DNA from: Dysgonomonas gadei ATCC BAA-286
GTDB taxonomy: Bacteria > Bacteroidota > Bacteroidia > Bacteroidales > Dysgonomonadaceae
Assembly (NCBI RefSeq): GCF_000213555.1
Contig: NZ_GL891984.1
Location: forward strand, 25,904-89,903
DNA length: 64,000 bases
Direction: 5' to 3'
The notes below the pieces were generated by a model, which saw only the letters and a program-made list of their open reading frames with translations, was not told where the DNA came from and did not search any database. Position 1 is the first letter of the stretch, and each line of letters begins with the position of its first letter. Made by a program: the position numbers and the translations under genes. This document shows positions 47,211-55,987 of the stretch, in pieces.

Positions 47211-48254
47211 ATGGAAGAATACCGCAATATAGACGAGCATAAACTTACTCTTATTATAGATTTTCTTGAAGGAGCTCTTTCTGGAAAAGATAATGATGAT
47301 CTGCAACTTTGGTTGTCAGAGGCTGAACTTCATGTGTCCTACTTTGAAGAAATAAAAAATATATATTATTCTTTTGAATATATTAAGGAGAGTCAAAAAT
47401 ATGATAAAGACAAGGCTTTCGATCTTTTTAAAGAGCGTATAGAATCATCTTCAAATAACATCAGTGAAGAGGGTACAAAGGTAAATGATATTACAGAGAA
47501 ATCATATGGTCGGAAAACACTTTTTCAAATAGCCGGTATTGCAGCAACTATTGCTTTACTTATAGGTTTATCTTTCTCTTTTCTTCAGACAAGGTCAACA
47601 AAATCCTTACAAAAAGATGTTACTGTAGAATCACCTCCGGGACAAAAGACAAAACTCTTTTTGCCTGATGGTACATTAGTATGGTTGAATTCGGGTACAA
47701 GATTAACATATAATACCGATTATGGAGTTGATAACCGGAATATTAAGATGGATGGGGAAGCATATTTTGATGTGGCAAGGAATGAAAAATTAAACTTTAA
47801 GATTTCGATTAATGATATACAGGTAAGTGTATTAGGTACTTCATTCGATGTTGAGGCTTATCAACGGGACAAGGAGATGTCAGTCTCCGTTATGACCGGG
47901 AAAGTCTCTGTGGGAAAGATAAATGACAAGATATTCGGAGTATTGAAGCCTAATGAAAAAATAGTTATAAATAAAGATAATAACAACTTTAAAATTGAAG
48001 CCTGTGATCCGGATATAGATGGTATATGGCGGCATGGACAGCTCAAGATTATAAACGATCCTATGCCTGTCGTCATCACTAAAATGGAGCGTTGGTATGG
48101 TGTCAATATTACGGTAGAAGGTAAAATATCGCATGAACACTATTGGATGACTATAAAAACAGAATCGCTGACAGAAATACTCGAGTTAATAAATAAGATA
48201 ACACCAATTAATTATAAAATAAAGGGAGAGGAGGTGACCATCAGATATAGATAG
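47211..48254 (+). CDS. FecR-family anti-sigma factor
   Basis: This 347-residue inner membrane protein holds its cognate sigma factor until the outer membrane transporter reports ligand. It has a cytoplasmic N-terminal part of about 100 residues with an acidic helical stretch, and one membrane helix near 105-125 (QIAGIAATIALLIGLSFSF). A periplasmic FecR beta domain contains ESPPGQKTKLFLPDGTLVWL near 145, VSVLGTSFDVEAY near 205 and VSVMTGKVSV near 224. DUF4974-like secretin/STN-fold C-terminal residues 270-347 follow. The arrangement matches sigma-FecR-SusC modules. Confidence 0.95.
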   Translation: MEEYRNIDEHKLTLIIDFLEGALSGKDNDDLQLWLSEAELHVSYFEEIKNIYYSFEYIKESQKYDKDKAFDLFKERIESSSNNISEEGTKVNDITEKSYGRKTLFQIAGIAATIALLIGLSFSFLQTRSTKSLQKDVTVESPPGQKTKLFLPDGTLVWLNSGTRLTYNTDYGVDNRNIKMDGEAYFDVARNEKLNFKISINDIQVSVLGTSFDVEAYQRDKEMSVSVMTGKVSVGKINDKIFGVLKPNEKIVINKDNNNFKIEACDPDIDGIWRHGQLKIINDPMPVVITKMERWYGVNITVEGKISHEHYWMTIKTESLTEILELINKITPINYKIKGEEVTIRYR

Positions 48255-48267
48255 AGCCGGAAAAAAA

Positions 48268-48298
48268 CGGGCTAAGAAACCCCAAATTTCTTAACCCG
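48268..48298 (+). terminator. Hairpin between fecR-like and susC2
   Basis: A 12-bp stem with one G-U pair (cgggctaagaaa at 48268-48279 with tttcttaacccg at 48287-48298) and a 7-nt loop lies 14 nt after the anti-sigma stop. No U-run follows, so it may be a leaky terminator or RNA stabiliser that separates regulator and transporter transcription. Confidence 0.55.
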
Positions 48299-48425
48299 AT
48301 TTAAGCAACAATTCGATTATAATACCGCGCATAAATTGCTAAGAATAAATTCTTGGCAAAAGGTTATTATTCCGATTGTCTGTTGCAAAGATAATAGTTT
48401 ATTCAAAAATTTAACAATCTAAACT

Positions 48426-51400
48426 ATGATAAAAACGACTAGATTTATCGCAATTTTGTCTTTTTTCGTGTTTTCTCTTTGTTCATTATCTTCAGTAGCA
48501 AATACAAATCAAACATTGTCGAAAATCAGCCTTGCCGGAGAGATGACGCTTAAAGAGTTGACAAGCCAGATAGAAAAGAAAACGAATTACACATTTGTTT
48601 TTAATTCGTCGATTGATATGAACCAGCAAATTGCTGCAAATTTCAAAAATGAAACAGTGCCGGCCATTCTGCAAAAAGCATTTGATGGCAAAGGTATTAC
48701 TTTCGAAATATTGAACAGACAAATAATCCTGAAACCGGCATCACAGCAGGTTCCTACAAATAAAAAAACGATAAGAGGGACAGTGACAGATAGTGAAGGG
48801 GAACCTCTGATTGGGGCTACGGTGAAAATAGTAGGAACAACTATTGCCACCTTGACGGATATAGATGGGAAGTTCTCTATCGAAGCATCTGTAGGAGCAG
48901 TTTTGGAAGTTTCTTATGTGAGTTACCAGACAGAGTCGGTAAAAATCAGGAATGAGGGCGAATTTAATGTTGTTTTACAGCCCTTGGATAAGCTGTTGGA
49001 TGAAATAGTGGTAGTCGGATATGGTACACAAAAGAAAATTAATCTGACGGGTTCTGTCGGAGTGGTCACTCCCGAAGAACTGAATAAACGCCCGATCACC
49101 AATGTATCTACAGGTTTGCAGGGCTTGGTGCCGGGGATGACCGTTACAGCCAGTGCAAATGGGGGGCTGCCGGGACAGTCTAATGCATCGATACAGATCA
49201 GGGGTATCGGTTCTGTATCCAATAATAGTCCATTGATACTGATCGATGGAGCTGAAGGCGATATGAATATTATCAATCCGAACGATATAGAAAGTATTTC
49301 TGTATTGAAGGATGCTGCTTCGGCGGCGATATATGGAAACCGTGCCGCAAACGGGGTAATATTAATTACTACCAAGAGTGTAAAAGGCGGTGAACGGGCC
49401 CCTCATATCAACATCAATTCCTATATAGGAATACAGCAGCCAACCAAAATGCCTAAAATGGCAGACAGCCCGACCTTTATGGCTTGGGAAAATGAGGCTC
49501 AGGCAAATATTGGAGGTAATCAGAACTATACAGCTGCGGATATACAAAAAGTTCTTGACGGTTCAGACCCGAATTATTATGCTAACACCGATTGGATAGA
49601 TGCTGTATTCAAATCTTCAGCGCCGCAATATAACTTTAATGCAAGTGTAGACGGCAAAGCGAAAAATATGGGGTATCTGATATCTTACGGTTATCTTGAT
49701 CAGAAGGGCTTGACTGTAGGGAAGTCTACCAGTTCACAAAGGCACAATGTCCGTTTAAAACTGAATACAAAAGTAGCTGATATATTTAATATTACGGCAA
49801 ATATGGGATATATCGAGAGAAACTTTACTGCACCTAATGCATCTTTTGATCTCACAGCAGGATCTTTGTATAATGCAATGAGAACCCGTCCGTTAGTCCC
49901 GGTTCGTTTTACCGACGGTAAATGGGGATACGGAGGAGGACAAAGTAACCAGGTTGCCTATCTTACCGACGGCGGCGGTCAGAACTTCAGATCGAATGAA
50001 TTTACCGGAAACTTTACGGTGGAAGCAGCTATAATGAAAGGCTGGACGGCTTCTGCAAATTATATCACCCGTCAATCCAACAGTTTCAGGAATCTTTTTA
50101 GCAAAACGATCAACTTCTACTATCCGGATACGGACGAAGTATGGTATACAACCAATACACCAAACTCTATAGAGAACCGTGATTACAGGACTCTTAGCCA
50201 AAACTTATTTATTCAGACAGACTATAACCTGAAAATCAAGGACCATAGTTTCCAGGTAATGTTGGGCTATCAGCAGGAATGGCAAAGAAGCGACCAGTTT
50301 AATGCTTCGAGAAAAAATCTGATCACGGAAAAAGATCCTGTCCTTGAATTCGGATCTGCCGATACTCAGGCAAACTCGTCTGCTGCCAGCCATTGGTCTA
50401 TGCGTTCAGGCTTCGGGCGTTTAAACTATGATTATAAGAGCAAGTATCTATTGGAAGCGAATCTTCGTTATGACTTAACATCTCGCTTCGATAAAAGTTA
50501 TCGTGGAGAATGGTTCCCTTCTTTCTCTGCCGGATGGCGCATTTCCGAAGAGAATTTTATGGAAAATTTCAGGAGCTTCCTTGATCAGTTAAAATTACGC
50601 GGATCATGGGGTATACTTGGTAATCAATATTCTACAGGTTCGGATCTCTACCCTTATCTTTCCCGTATAGGTTATGTGTCTGTGCCGGCATTGGGAGCAG
50701 TCCCAAATGACGGATATGCTGAGACTTATATCGGTAATCCTATGTTGCTGTGGGAAATGGTGCATACTACCAATATTGGTTTGGATATAAATGTGTTGAA
50801 CAGTAAACTGTCTTTCTCCGGTGATTATTATCTTCGGAAAACAAAAAGGATAATGTATACTCGTGAGCAGCCTGCAGTCGGCGGATTCCTCAAAGATATG
50901 GATGAAAATGGCGGCGAAATGGAAAATAAGGGATGGGAAATACAAGTAGACTGGAGAGATAAGGTCGGTTCAGATATCAACTACGGATTAAGGTTTACTT
51001 TGGCTGACGTAAAAAATAAAATAACGAAATGGGAGTCGGAAAAAATAGGAACATATACTATAACCAGGCAAGGAGATACCTATGATGCATTTTATGGTTT
51101 AGTAGCCGATGGTATAGCCATGCCTACCGATTTTGAATATTATGATGCGGCAAGGGGTAAGTATATGAATCCGAAGTTCCCTATTATGTCGGGTGACGCA
51201 GGACTGGTACAACCCGGAGATATAAAGTATAAAGATTTTAATGGAGACGGTGCCATTGATTTGGATAATGACAGAAAAGTTGTCGGAAGCTCTTTGCCTC
51301 GTTATACATTTAGCTTGAAAGGTGATATAGAATATAAAGGTATTGATTTCAGTTTCTTGCTTCAGGGAGTGGGTAAAGTAGACGGATACATTTACGGGCC

Positions 51401-51779
51401 TGCACGCCATGCCTTTACCGATCAGTCTACATATCCTCAGACTTTCCACCAGGATCGTTATCAGGCGTCTAATCCGAATCCGAATGCAAAATACCCTCGT
51501 TTCACATATAATCAAAGTTATAACCAACGTTTTTCTACATTCTGGATTGAGGATGCATCGTATCTGAGAATGAAAAATATACAGATCGGTTATACATTAC
51601 CTGCGAAGTGGACAAAGCATGTGAGAATAGACAAGTGCCGTTTCTATGTGTCGGCAGATAATCTGTTTACAATTTCCGACTATTTCTCTTCCAGCGATCC
51701 GGAAACTCCTATTCAGGGTGGAGGTAATTATCCTCAGATAAAAACTTTCGTATTTGGTGTAAATATAAGTCTTCATTAA
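48426..51779 (+). CDS. SusC/RagA-family TonB-dependent transporter with STN signalling domain (PUL2)
   Basis: The 1117-residue outer membrane protein begins with a signal peptide. A secretin/TonB N-terminal (STN) domain at about 38-100 contains LKELTSQIEKKTNYTFVFNS. The carboxypeptidase-like domain is near 115-190 (IRGTVTDSEGEPLIGATVKI), with DEIVVVGYGTQKKINLTGSV near 192, then the plug and barrel. The STN domain contacts FecR-like anti-sigma factors, which fits the two genes upstream. It lies 171 nt after the anti-sigma gene, with a hairpin between, so it probably has a sigma-dependent promoter in the gap. Confidence 0.96.
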   Translation: MIKTTRFIAILSFFVFSLCSLSSVANTNQTLSKISLAGEMTLKELTSQIEKKTNYTFVFNSSIDMNQQIAANFKNETVPAILQKAFDGKGITFEILNRQIILKPASQQVPTNKKTIRGTVTDSEGEPLIGATVKIVGTTIATLTDIDGKFSIEASVGAVLEVSYVSYQTESVKIRNEGEFNVVLQPLDKLLDEIVVVGYGTQKKINLTGSVGVVTPEELNKRPITNVSTGLQGLVPGMTVTASANGGLPGQSNASIQIRGIGSVSNNSPLILIDGAEGDMNIINPNDIESISVLKDAASAAIYGNRAANGVILITTKSVKGGERAPHININSYIGIQQPTKMPKMADSPTFMAWENEAQANIGGNQNYTAADIQKVLDGSDPNYYANTDWIDAVFKSSAPQYNFNASVDGKAKNMGYLISYGYLDQKGLTVGKSTSSQRHNVRLKLNTKVADIFNITANMGYIERNFTAPNASFDLTAGSLYNAMRTRPLVPVRFTDGKWGYGGGQSNQVAYLTDGGGQNFRSNEFTGNFTVEAAIMKGWTASANYITRQSNSFRNLFSKTINFYYPDTDEVWYTTNTPNSIENRDYRTLSQNLFIQTDYNLKIKDHSFQVMLGYQQEWQRSDQFNASRKNLITEKDPVLEFGSADTQANSSAASHWSMRSGFGRLNYDYKSKYLLEANLRYDLTSRFDKSYRGEWFPSFSAGWRISEENFMENFRSFLDQLKLRGSWGILGNQYSTGSDLYPYLSRIGYVSVPALGAVPNDGYAETYIGNPMLLWEMVHTTNIGLDINVLNSKLSFSGDYYLRKTKRIMYTREQPAVGGFLKDMDENGGEMENKGWEIQVDWRDKVGSDINYGLRFTLADVKNKITKWESEKIGTYTITRQGDTYDAFYGLVADGIAMPTDFEYYDAARGKYMNPKFPIMSGDAGLVQPGDIKYKDFNGDGAIDLDNDRKVVGSSLPRYTFSLKGDIEYKGIDFSFLLQGVGKVDGYIYGPARHAFTDQSTYPQTFHQDRYQASNPNPNAKYPRFTYNQSYNQRFSTFWIEDASYLRMKNIQIGYTLPAKWTKHVRIDKCRFYVSADNLFTISDYFSSSDPETPIQGGGNYPQIKTFVFGVNISLH

Positions 51780-51793
51780 AAACACATTTGATT

Positions 51794-53575
51794 ATGAAAA
51801 AGAATATTACATACATCTTTATATTCGTATTTTCAGCTATACTCTTTTCCTGTAATGATGACTTTCTGGAAAAGGCTCCATTAGACGAACTTACCGATGC
51901 AAATTTTTGGGAATCGGAGTTACAGGTCAAAAACGCGGCGAATGGCTGTTACTGGACTTTGATAGGAAAAGATATGATGATCAATATCTCGGAAGGGTTG
52001 AGCGATAATGCTTTATGGTATACTCTCAGCGGCTGGAGGCAGGTAGGAAGCGGACTGTACGGTTCGGACTTTTCCACATTAGATAGTCGCTATAAAGATG
52101 CATACAAGCAATTGAGGCGCTGTAATTATTTTCTGGCGAATTATAAACGGGCCGAAGGTATTGTAGACTCTAAAAAGCTGGAACAATATGCCGGAGAAGT
52201 ACGATTTCTGAGAGTATTTATTTACTATTATCTTACATGTTTCTGGGGCGATGTACCATTCATTACAGAACCGTTACCTCCGGGTGATGACAGGTTGTTT
52301 GATGCCCGTACTTCCCGCAGTGAAATTGTAGATTTTATGCTGGAAGAACTGGATGCCGCTGCAAAAACTTTACCCCGGTATATAGAACCCGCAACTACCA
52401 GCTTTGGACGAATTTCAGGTGCTGCTGCAAAAGCCATGGAATCGCGTGTTGCATTACAAAATGAAAGATGGACCGTTGCTAAAGCAGCTTGCGAAGCCCT
52501 TATGCCGGGCGGAGAATATGCTTACCACGAACTATATACAACCGGACGTCCGAACCAGGACTATTTCGACCTGTTCACATTTGAAGGAAGGGCATCCCGT
52601 AAAGCCGGTAATAAAGAAGCAATTTTGTCCTATGTTTATAATTTTGATTTGCCATCTCCGACAAGACATAATTTGAGCCGTGAATTACAGGTTCCCGACC
52701 AGATTATAAGATTTAACGCGACCAAATCTATGGTAGATAGTTACCTGTGTACTGATGGTTTGCCTATCGAAAAATCAAAACTGTACAAAGGTGATGGAAC
52801 ATATACTCCGGCTTATAGTGCATATGATAGTGTATTCGTTAACAGGGACCCCCGGTTGAAACAGTCTTTTGTTTATCCGGGATACGACAAATGGTACGGG
52901 AAAGTAGACGGCAGAGGCACGGCAAATGCTGCCGAAGACGCATCTAAAACAAATATTTTCCGTTCACCTAAGTTCAACAATGACGGAAAAGGAGCTGTGA
53001 CTTATACAGGTTACTATATCCGTAAATATTGTGAGCCATCTAAAGTTCCACTTTACAATCAGGATGACAATGATATAATCTTTATCCGTTACGGAGAAGT
53101 GCTTCTTAACTATGCCGAAGCCATGTTCAACTTGAATTCTTTGGATCAGGATATTATTGATAAAACGATCAATAAATTGAGAGACAGGGTAGGGATGAAG
53201 AAAATGATCCTGACAGAATTGCAGAGCAACGGACTGGATATGAAAACGGAACTTCAGCGCGAGCGCCGTGTGGAACTATTTATGGAAGGGCATCGCTGGT
53301 ACGACCTTATGAGATGGAAACAAGGATACGAATTGGGAGTAGATAAATCGGAAACGCCCGAACGTCAGGAAAAAGGAATTATGAAAGGTATCCGTAAGGA
53401 TTACGCTTACGATCCTGCGGTGTTTACGGCAACTACCAAGTTTGACGACAAGGGATTCCTGATATTTGACGATTCCCGTGTTTTCTCAAGTCCTAAAAAT
53501 TATCTGTTCTCACTTCCATACCGGCAGATGGAGTTAAATCCGAATCTGAAACCGAACAATCCGGGATGGGAATGA
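51794..53575 (+). CDS. SusD/RagB-family nutrient-binding lipoprotein (PUL2)
   Basis: The lipoprotein partner of SusC2 has about 593 residues from the ATG at 51794; a TTG at 51788 is a weaker alternative. The lipobox is ILFSCNDD. SusD motifs include QLRRCNYFLANYKRAEG near 115, YAGEVRFLRVFIYYYLTCFWGDVPF near 137, and YGEVLLNYAEAMFNLNSL near 437. RERRVELFMEGHRWYDLMRWKQGYE is near 490, and the C terminus is MELNPNLKPNNPGWE. It lies 14 nt after susC2 and heads the group of EEP and lipoprotein genes. Confidence 0.95.
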   Translation: MKKNITYIFIFVFSAILFSCNDDFLEKAPLDELTDANFWESELQVKNAANGCYWTLIGKDMMINISEGLSDNALWYTLSGWRQVGSGLYGSDFSTLDSRYKDAYKQLRRCNYFLANYKRAEGIVDSKKLEQYAGEVRFLRVFIYYYLTCFWGDVPFITEPLPPGDDRLFDARTSRSEIVDFMLEELDAAAKTLPRYIEPATTSFGRISGAAAKAMESRVALQNERWTVAKAACEALMPGGEYAYHELYTTGRPNQDYFDLFTFEGRASRKAGNKEAILSYVYNFDLPSPTRHNLSRELQVPDQIIRFNATKSMVDSYLCTDGLPIEKSKLYKGDGTYTPAYSAYDSVFVNRDPRLKQSFVYPGYDKWYGKVDGRGTANAAEDASKTNIFRSPKFNNDGKGAVTYTGYYIRKYCEPSKVPLYNQDDNDIIFIRYGEVLLNYAEAMFNLNSLDQDIIDKTINKLRDRVGMKKMILTELQSNGLDMKTELQRERRVELFMEGHRWYDLMRWKQGYELGVDKSETPERQEKGIMKGIRKDYAYDPAVFTATTKFDDKGFLIFDDSRVFSSPKNYLFSLPYRQMELNPNLKPNNPGWE

Positions 53576-53590
53576 CAATTATCAAAATAA

Positions 53591-54373
53591 ATGATTATGA
53601 CGAACAAGATTAGATATTTAATTATTTGTGCTTTGTTAGGATTGCTGACCAATGGTGTACTTATGGCGCAGACATCATTCAGGCTGATGAATTTCAATAC
53701 CCGTATGTCGGGACAGATGGTTAATTATTCAGCCAAACCGTTTGCTACTTTGATAAAGAATTATAATCCCGACTTTGTCATCTTGCAGGAAGTGGATTAC
53801 TTTACTGTGAGAAATGGAGGGAAAGATTTTACGACAGAGTTAGCTGCGGAGATGGGGATGTTTTCCGCTTTTGGCCCGGCCATAGTTTATCAACAGGGGG
53901 AATATGGGGTTGCTATTCTGTCAAAATATCCGATACAGAAAATATCCAATAACCCTTTGACTAGCAGTTCTGCCGATATGAAAGAAAAGCGGACTGTTCT
54001 CTATATTGATGTAATATTACCCGGAAGCAACGAAAAAGTGCGGGTGGCGGCTACTCATCTCGACCATTCAACGGATAATGTGCGTTTAGATATGGCGCGC
54101 CAGTTGGACTCATATATCGGAAATTCATTTCCTACTATATTGGCCGGGGATTTTAATGCCAAACCCGGAGAAAATGCTATTGTGCAGGGAATGTCTAACT
54201 GGCAACGGATTTGTAATAATTTTCCGACTTTCCCTGCAATCCCTACAAGTAAGATCGATTATATTTTTGCTAAACCTACAGGGAAATGGACTGTAAAATC
54301 CTATGAGATACTGAAAGAAACAGGGATTTCTGATCATTGCGCCTTGGTAACAGATGTTGAATATAATAAATAA
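53591..54373 (+). CDS. Exported endonuclease/exonuclease/phosphatase (EEP) family enzyme, copy 1
   Basis: EEP proteins are metal-dependent phosphoesterases that cut DNA, inositol phosphates, sphingomyelin or other phosphodiesters. The 260-residue protein has a signal peptide (to about 27) and a full set of active-site motifs: FRLMNFNTRM near 32, VILQEVDYF near 62, VAATHLDHS near 156, LAGDFNAKP near 188 and TGISDHCALV near 247. The catalytic residues expected at each position are present. It is exported, unlike DNA-repair members, and lies in a SusCD operon. Its substrate is unknown. The next gene starts 6 nt later. Confidence 0.85.
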   Translation: MIMTNKIRYLIICALLGLLTNGVLMAQTSFRLMNFNTRMSGQMVNYSAKPFATLIKNYNPDFVILQEVDYFTVRNGGKDFTTELAAEMGMFSAFGPAIVYQQGEYGVAILSKYPIQKISNNPLTSSSADMKEKRTVLYIDVILPGSNEKVRVAATHLDHSTDNVRLDMARQLDSYIGNSFPTILAGDFNAKPGENAIVQGMSNWQRICNNFPTFPAIPTSKIDYIFAKPTGKWTVKSYEILKETGISDHCALVTDVEYNK

Positions 54374-54379
54374 CCGGAT

Positions 54380-55168
54380 ATGAAAGATTTAATAAAACTG
54401 ATGGGAATACTGTTATCTGTACTATTGTTTGCTTGTTCTTCCGATAGTGGTGATGACGGAGGCGATGGAGGTGGAGGCGGAAAGGACGATGTATGGGATA
54501 AGAACAGGACTGCCAAGGTTCTGGTGATATCCGATTTATCTGCCGGAAACCTCTTCCCAAATGCGAATTATAGTTCCGTGGTAAATAAGATAAAGGCAAC
54601 AGAGCAAAATGCAATCTTGCTGACTAATACAAATGTTTCTTTTTCGGCTACCGAGATGCTGAATCCGGCTGCAAAAGTTGCACATCAGTCCCTTTATATG
54701 CCTTATTTTGTCCCTCGGGGAAAAACCGGTAACGAGTATCTGGGAAATACAATACTTCTTGGTCAGGCATTAAGTGATATGCAACAAACGGTTTTGACCA
54801 CTGATTGTTGGATGTTTCAGGCAGAAATTCCATTTACTTCGTCATTGAAGATGAGGTTCTCTTCTGCTACTTTCGGTTCAGATGATCAGATCGCAGCAGC
54901 CGTCAGTTCCATAAAGAATAATCTGTTTGTTTCCACATTAGTTGTCGGTACTGTCAAGAGATCTCTCTCATCTAAATTAGAGTCGTCGCTAAGTACTGCT
55001 TTAACAAAAGATTCTTATATGCTGAATATTATAGACAATGCGAATAAATCGAGCGAATATTGTATATATATTCTTGGATCATCAAAATGGAAACTGAGAG
55101 ACATGAGTGAAACTGCCATATCAGGAGATATTAAAAGCTTTCTTATTCAGATTGAATTACTCAAATAA
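54380..55168 (+). CDS. Surface lipoprotein, probable catalytically dead EEP-fold paralogue
   Basis: This 262-residue protein has a lipobox LLFACSSDS followed by a Gly/Asp-rich linker (GDDGGDGGGGGKDD), suited to surface display. The remainder aligns by eye with the neighbouring EEP enzymes: VLVISDLSAG against LMNFNTRMSG, AILLTNTNV against VILQEVDYF, RFSSATFGSD against RVAATHLDHS, TLVVGTVKRS against TILAGDFNAK, and KWKLRDMSETAISGDI against the EEP1 C terminus. Every catalytic position seems lost. It is therefore best read as a binding protein derived from an EEP enzyme. The relation is by hand alignment only and needs a structure prediction. Confidence 0.55.
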   Translation: MKDLIKLMGILLSVLLFACSSDSGDDGGDGGGGGKDDVWDKNRTAKVLVISDLSAGNLFPNANYSSVVNKIKATEQNAILLTNTNVSFSATEMLNPAAKVAHQSLYMPYFVPRGKTGNEYLGNTILLGQALSDMQQTVLTTDCWMFQAEIPFTSSLKMRFSSATFGSDDQIAAAVSSIKNNLFVSTLVVGTVKRSLSSKLESSLSTALTKDSYMLNIIDNANKSSEYCIYILGSSKWKLRDMSETAISGDIKSFLIQIELLK

Positions 55169-55176
55169 AAATATAG

Positions 55177-55968
55177 ATGAAGAAGATATTTAACTTTCGT
55201 GTATATATACTGATAATCCTTTCTTTTTCAGCAGTAAACTTACTGGCACAGGATAAAGTTCAGCTTAAAGTATTGTGCTATAACCTTCGTTTTGGAGAAT
55301 TGGCTTCATTAGAAGAATTTGCTGAATTTATAAAGAAAGAAAACCCTGATATTGTTGCTTTGCAGGAGGTAGATGTAAATACTTTGAGAACAAGGGCGCC
55401 GCACCAGAATGGTAAGAATTTCATATCGGAACTGGCTTTTCGTACAGGAATGCTATCTCTTTACGGTAGAACAATAGATTACGCCGGCGGATATTATGGT
55501 ATTGGCATACTTAGTAAATATCCTATCAGTCAGTCGCAGCGTATATTCTTGCCAATGCCGGAAGGGGCAAAAGAGCGGCGGGCGCTTTTAACGGGAGTAG
55601 TAGAATTATCTGAAGGAAAATCAATCACTTTTGCCTGTACCCATCTCGATTATACAACCTCGGCAGTGAGAAGGGCACAAGTGGATTTCATTAATCAACA
55701 ATTGATGAAGATTGAAACACCGGTCATACTATGCGGTGATTTTAATGCCAGACCCGATTCGGATGAAATTGCCAATGGTATGAAAAACTGGATGCAGGTG
55801 AGTACAATGGATTTTACGATTCCGGCCAAGAGCCCAAAATCTAAGATCGATTACATATTTTGTTATCCGGCATCTAATGTCTGGAAAACTGTAGACTCCT
55901 ACACCCCGGTTACCCAGTTATCAGATCATTTACCGATTATCACGACGTTAACTTTAGAGACTAATTAA
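55177..55968 (+). CDS. Exported endonuclease/exonuclease/phosphatase (EEP) family enzyme, copy 2
   Basis: This second EEP phosphoesterase has 263 residues and a signal peptide to about residue 25. Motifs are intact: LKVLCYNLRFG near 30, IVALQEVDVN near 60, FACTHLDYT near 155, LCGDFNARPD near 188, SKIDYIFCYP near 226 and QLSDHLPIIT near 250. It is clearly related to copy 1, sharing segments such as YYGIGILSKYPIS against EYGVAILSKYPIQ, but is diverged enough to suggest different substrates or linkages. It starts 8 nt after the lipoprotein gene and is followed after 19 nt by another lipoprotein gene. Confidence 0.85.
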   Translation: MKKIFNFRVYILIILSFSAVNLLAQDKVQLKVLCYNLRFGELASLEEFAEFIKKENPDIVALQEVDVNTLRTRAPHQNGKNFISELAFRTGMLSLYGRTIDYAGGYYGIGILSKYPISQSQRIFLPMPEGAKERRALLTGVVELSEGKSITFACTHLDYTTSAVRRAQVDFINQQLMKIETPVILCGDFNARPDSDEIANGMKNWMQVSTMDFTIPAKSPKSKIDYIFCYPASNVWKTVDSYTPVTQLSDHLPIITTLTLETN

Positions 55969-55987
55969 TGACTAAAAATGAATTAAT

